Positions 62,228-64,000 of a DNA stretch of 64,000 bases are shown in pieces. The position numbers were made by a program, and so were the translations under genes. Location: contig NZ_OY781882.1 in NCBI RefSeq assembly GCF_963677125.1, positions 4,362,501 through 4,426,500 of the forward strand. Reading direction: 5' to 3'. The stretch is from an uncultured Desulfobacter sp. (GTDB lineage: Bacteria; Desulfobacterota; Desulfobacteria; Desulfobacterales; Desulfobacteraceae). How positions within the stretch are numbered: the first letter of the stretch is position 1; the number at the start of each line of letters is the position of its first letter. The notes below the pieces were generated by a model, which saw only the letters and a program-made list of their open reading frames with translations, was not told the origin of the DNA and searched no databases.

Positions 62228-63052
62228 ATGCTACAAGTCAATGATCTTTCATTCTCATACGGCAGACACCGTGTACTCAAAGATATCAGTTTCCAAATCA
62301 AAACCGGGGAATTATGCGCCCTGTTCGGCCCCAATGGTACGGGCAAAACCACCTTGTTCAAGTGCTGCCTGAAATTTCTGAACCCGGACAGCGGAACGGT
62401 CCGGATCAACGGCAAAGATGTCCGCACCTTGCCCCCCAAACAGATGGCCCGTCTGGTGGCCTATGTGCCCCAGGCCCATCATTGTGCCTTCCACTTTACG
62501 GCCGGCCAGATCGTCCTCATGGGCCGGACCCCGCATTTGAACCGCTTTTTTACCCCAGGCGCCAAGGACCGCAAGCTGGCAGACCATGCCATGGAGGTCC
62601 TGGACATCAACCACCTTGCAGACACGGCGTTTAACCGGCTTTCCGGGGGGCAGCAGCAGATGGTGCTGATTGCCAGGGCCATTGCCCAGCAAACCGGGCT
62701 GATCTTTCTGGATGAACCGGCTGCCGCCCTGGATTTTAAAAACCAGATTCGCCTGTGGCAGACACTTCAACACATCGCTGAACAGGGAACAGCCATTCTG
62801 GCCTGCACCCACGATCCCAACCATGTCTCCTGGTTTTGCCACTCCACGATGGTTCTGGACAGGTCGCAACTTCTTGCCAAGGGTGCCCCCGGCCAGGTCA
62901 TGACCCAGGCGATGATGGACCGTATCTATGGAGACACCTGTCAGGTGAAAGATTTAAACGGACTTAAAATTATGGTTCCCGGAACAGTGGACTCACAAAC
63001 GACCAATGTTGTTGCATTCCCCGGGACCCGGAAAGGAACACATCACAAATGA
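62228..63052 (+). CDS. ABC transporter ATP-binding protein (FepC/BtuD type)
   Basis: 274 residues from ATG 62228, with GGAAGA upstream. Walker A GPNGTGKTT (about 37-45), signature LSGGQQQM, Walker B LIFLDEPAAALD and the switch His in ACTHDPNH. The organisation and the VAYVPQAHHCAFHFTAGQIV segment are typical of FepC/BtuD. The C-terminal extension carries KDLNGLKIMVPG, common in the family. Its stop overlaps the start of the small downstream gene by four bases (ATGA). Known task: energising the permease. Confidence 0.94.
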   Translation: MLQVNDLSFSYGRHRVLKDISFQIKTGELCALFGPNGTGKTTLFKCCLKFLNPDSGTVRINGKDVRTLPPKQMARLVAYVPQAHHCAFHFTAGQIVLMGRTPHLNRFFTPGAKDRKLADHAMEVLDINHLADTAFNRLSGGQQQMVLIARAIAQQTGLIFLDEPAAALDFKNQIRLWQTLQHIAEQGTAILACTHDPNHVSWFCHSTMVLDRSQLLAKGAPGQVMTQAMMDRIYGDTCQVKDLNGLKIMVPGTVDSQTTNVVAFPGTRKGTHHK

Positions 63053-63375
63053 ACTATATGGAAATTGACTGGAACAAAGTATGGGCCGAGGAAACCGAAC
63101 TGTGGAATAAATCTGCAGGCAAACCGTGCCAGGGGTTCTGGGAGGATAAAAAATCCGCTGAAGTCTTTGAATCCATGGATTCAGCCGTCTCCTTTTATGC
63201 CAGGCGCTTCCGGATCTTGTCACCGGAACACCGGCCCATCGTGGAAGCGTATTTAGAGGAACACTGCAAAAAGGACGACCGGGGATTAGTCGATGAATTC
63301 AGTCATATGATCATGGAATTGTCCTGGCGGCCCGGTGATTTCGGCTGTTCCTACACCCAGGGAGAGAAGAGATGA
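63049..63375 (+). CDS. Small protein, resembles the N-terminus of SAM methyltransferases found in such operons
   Basis: 108 residues. IDWNKVWAEETELWNKSAGK followed by FWEDKKSAEVFE is like the first 40 residues of class I methyltransferases encoded next to FecCD-type transporters, but the SAM-binding domain is missing and the rest (YARRFRILSPEHRPIVEAYL, LSWRPGDFGCSYTQGE) is different. It overlaps both neighbours as ATGA, so it is translated with them and is not junk. Two readings: a truncated and repurposed methyltransferase, or a real small family. Function unknown. Confidence 0.65.
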   Translation: MNYMEIDWNKVWAEETELWNKSAGKPCQGFWEDKKSAEVFESMDSAVSFYARRFRILSPEHRPIVEAYLEEHCKKDDRGLVDEFSHMIMELSWRPGDFGCSYTQGEKR

Positions 63376-64000
63376 ACTTTTCCGTCAAACAAATTTTAAC
63401 AAAGATAGCGGATATTTTTCCTTATTTAACTACGGTTTTGGTCATGGTGTCGTTAGCATGGATCACCCCATCATGGGCCGGGAAAAAAGAGACGTTCACC
63501 ATCACCGATTTTGAAGGCAGGCAGGTAGAGATCCCAACACAGATCAACCGGGTGGTCACTATCAGCGACGGCATGATTGCAGGCATCATGACCTGCCTGG
63601 GTCAGGCAGAAAAAATTGTAGGCATCGGCTCATCCTGTCTGCCCAAAATCTGGGAATACGATATACCTTCCGGCACCGGCGGCGCCCATGAATACAGGGA
63701 GGGCATGAACCCGGTATTTTTTTTAAATCCATTTTTAGCGGATCTGCCCCTGGTCAGCAAGTTTGGTTCAGGCATCAATTTTGAGAGCATTGCCAAACTA
63801 ACTCCGGACCTGGTCATCGTACGCACAGGGTCCTGTTCCCTATGCGCGTCAAAGGATATTCTTGCCAAAAACATCCGGCTTCTGGCATCCCTGGGTACGC
63901 CCCTGGTGGTGCTGCATGGCCCCAACACTTTTGACCGGCCGGACATCAGCACGCTAAGTCGGGAAATCGAACTGTTGGGCGCAATTTTTCAAAAACAGGC
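63372..64000 (+). CDS. Periplasmic metal/cofactor-binding protein (BtuF/FecB type), 3' end outside window
   Basis: About 209 residues are visible, open to the window end. A signal peptide (TVLVMVSLAWITPSWA) precedes FTITDFEGRQVEIPTQINRV, the usual beginning of FecB/BtuF-type binding proteins, then VVTISDGMIAGIMTCLGQAE, SKFGSGINFESIAKLTPDLV with IVRTGSCSLCASKD, and LLASLGTPLVVLHGP. The family binds iron chelates, cobalamin or oxoanions between two lobes. CSLC in the first lobe could bind metal but this is speculative. The start overlaps the previous gene (ATGA). With permease and ATPase it completes an uptake system. Confidence 0.9.
   Translation, partial: MNFSVKQILTKIADIFPYLTTVLVMVSLAWITPSWAGKKETFTITDFEGRQVEIPTQINRVVTISDGMIAGIMTCLGQAEKIVGIGSSCLPKIWEYDIPSGTGGAHEYREGMNPVFFLNPFLADLPLVSKFGSGINFESIAKLTPDLVIVRTGSCSLCASKDILAKNIRLLASLGTPLVVLHGPNTFDRPDISTLSREIELLGAIFQKQ

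Overview
The window looks like chromosomal DNA of a complete-oxidising, sulfate-reducing deltaproteobacterium (Desulfobacterota), most like Desulfobacter and relatives. The reasons are multihaem periplasmic cytochromes paired with Hyb/Hmc-type membrane partners, a NarI-like/HdrC-like/cytochrome c3 module beside a MetV-MetF pair, TCA-cycle enzymes (aconitase, class II fumarase, an acetyl-CoA hydrolase/CoA-transferase of the succinate:acetate type) and sigma-54 regulation. The genus is inferred from gene content only; there is no rRNA, tRNA or CRISPR array in the window.

0-14 kb: the end of an HD-GYP protein; a sigma-54 activator divergent from a three-gene respiratory module (Tat Fe-S protein, NrfD/HybB-type membrane protein, 13-haem cytochrome with an octahaem-tetrathionate-reductase-like part), with a matching -24/-12 promoter and palindromic upstream sites; a Na/Pi cotransporter behind a Pho-box-like repeat; a LeuA-type synthase behind a Leu-rich leader peptide and attenuator; hydrolase-Nudix, sirtuin and NADAR genes that form an NAD/ADP-ribose neighbourhood; and a diguanylate cyclase. 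14-30 kb: rlmN, a 1.1-kb AT-rich gap with degraded sequence, then an accessory island: an exported multidomain protein, a 2.7-kresidue RHS protein with a GIY-YIG-like C-terminal toxin, a two-domain Imm26-like immunity protein, and displaced rhs debris.

30-46 kb: a Sbal_3080-type lipoprotein, aquaporin, a PEP-CTERM protein, a periplasmic binding protein with a hybrid kinase, a CitE-like lyase and the CoA-transferase, outer-membrane phospholipase A, then the membrane electron-transfer module joined to metV and metF, gamma carbonic anhydrase and glycyl-tRNA synthetase. 46-60 kb: fumarase, YciA thioesterase, nitroreductase, an EF-hand protein, a Ktr/Trk potassium system, aconitase, a split lysine-ketoglutarate reductase/saccharopine dehydrogenase pair, and a NapH-like polyferredoxin. 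60-64 kb: a CPBP-family membrane protein, then a FecCD-type metal or cofactor uptake operon behind a structured leader with an intrinsic terminator; its binding protein runs off the window end.

Two families of dispersed non-coding repeats were found. Family A (139 bp, terminal inverted repeats, two copies) looks like a MITE and one copy sits between metV and metF. Family B has three related copies with a shared foldable core. The observations most worth checking are the sigma-54-controlled 13-haem module, the membrane module next to metVF, the leucine attenuator, the RHS toxin/immunity tip and the two repeat families.
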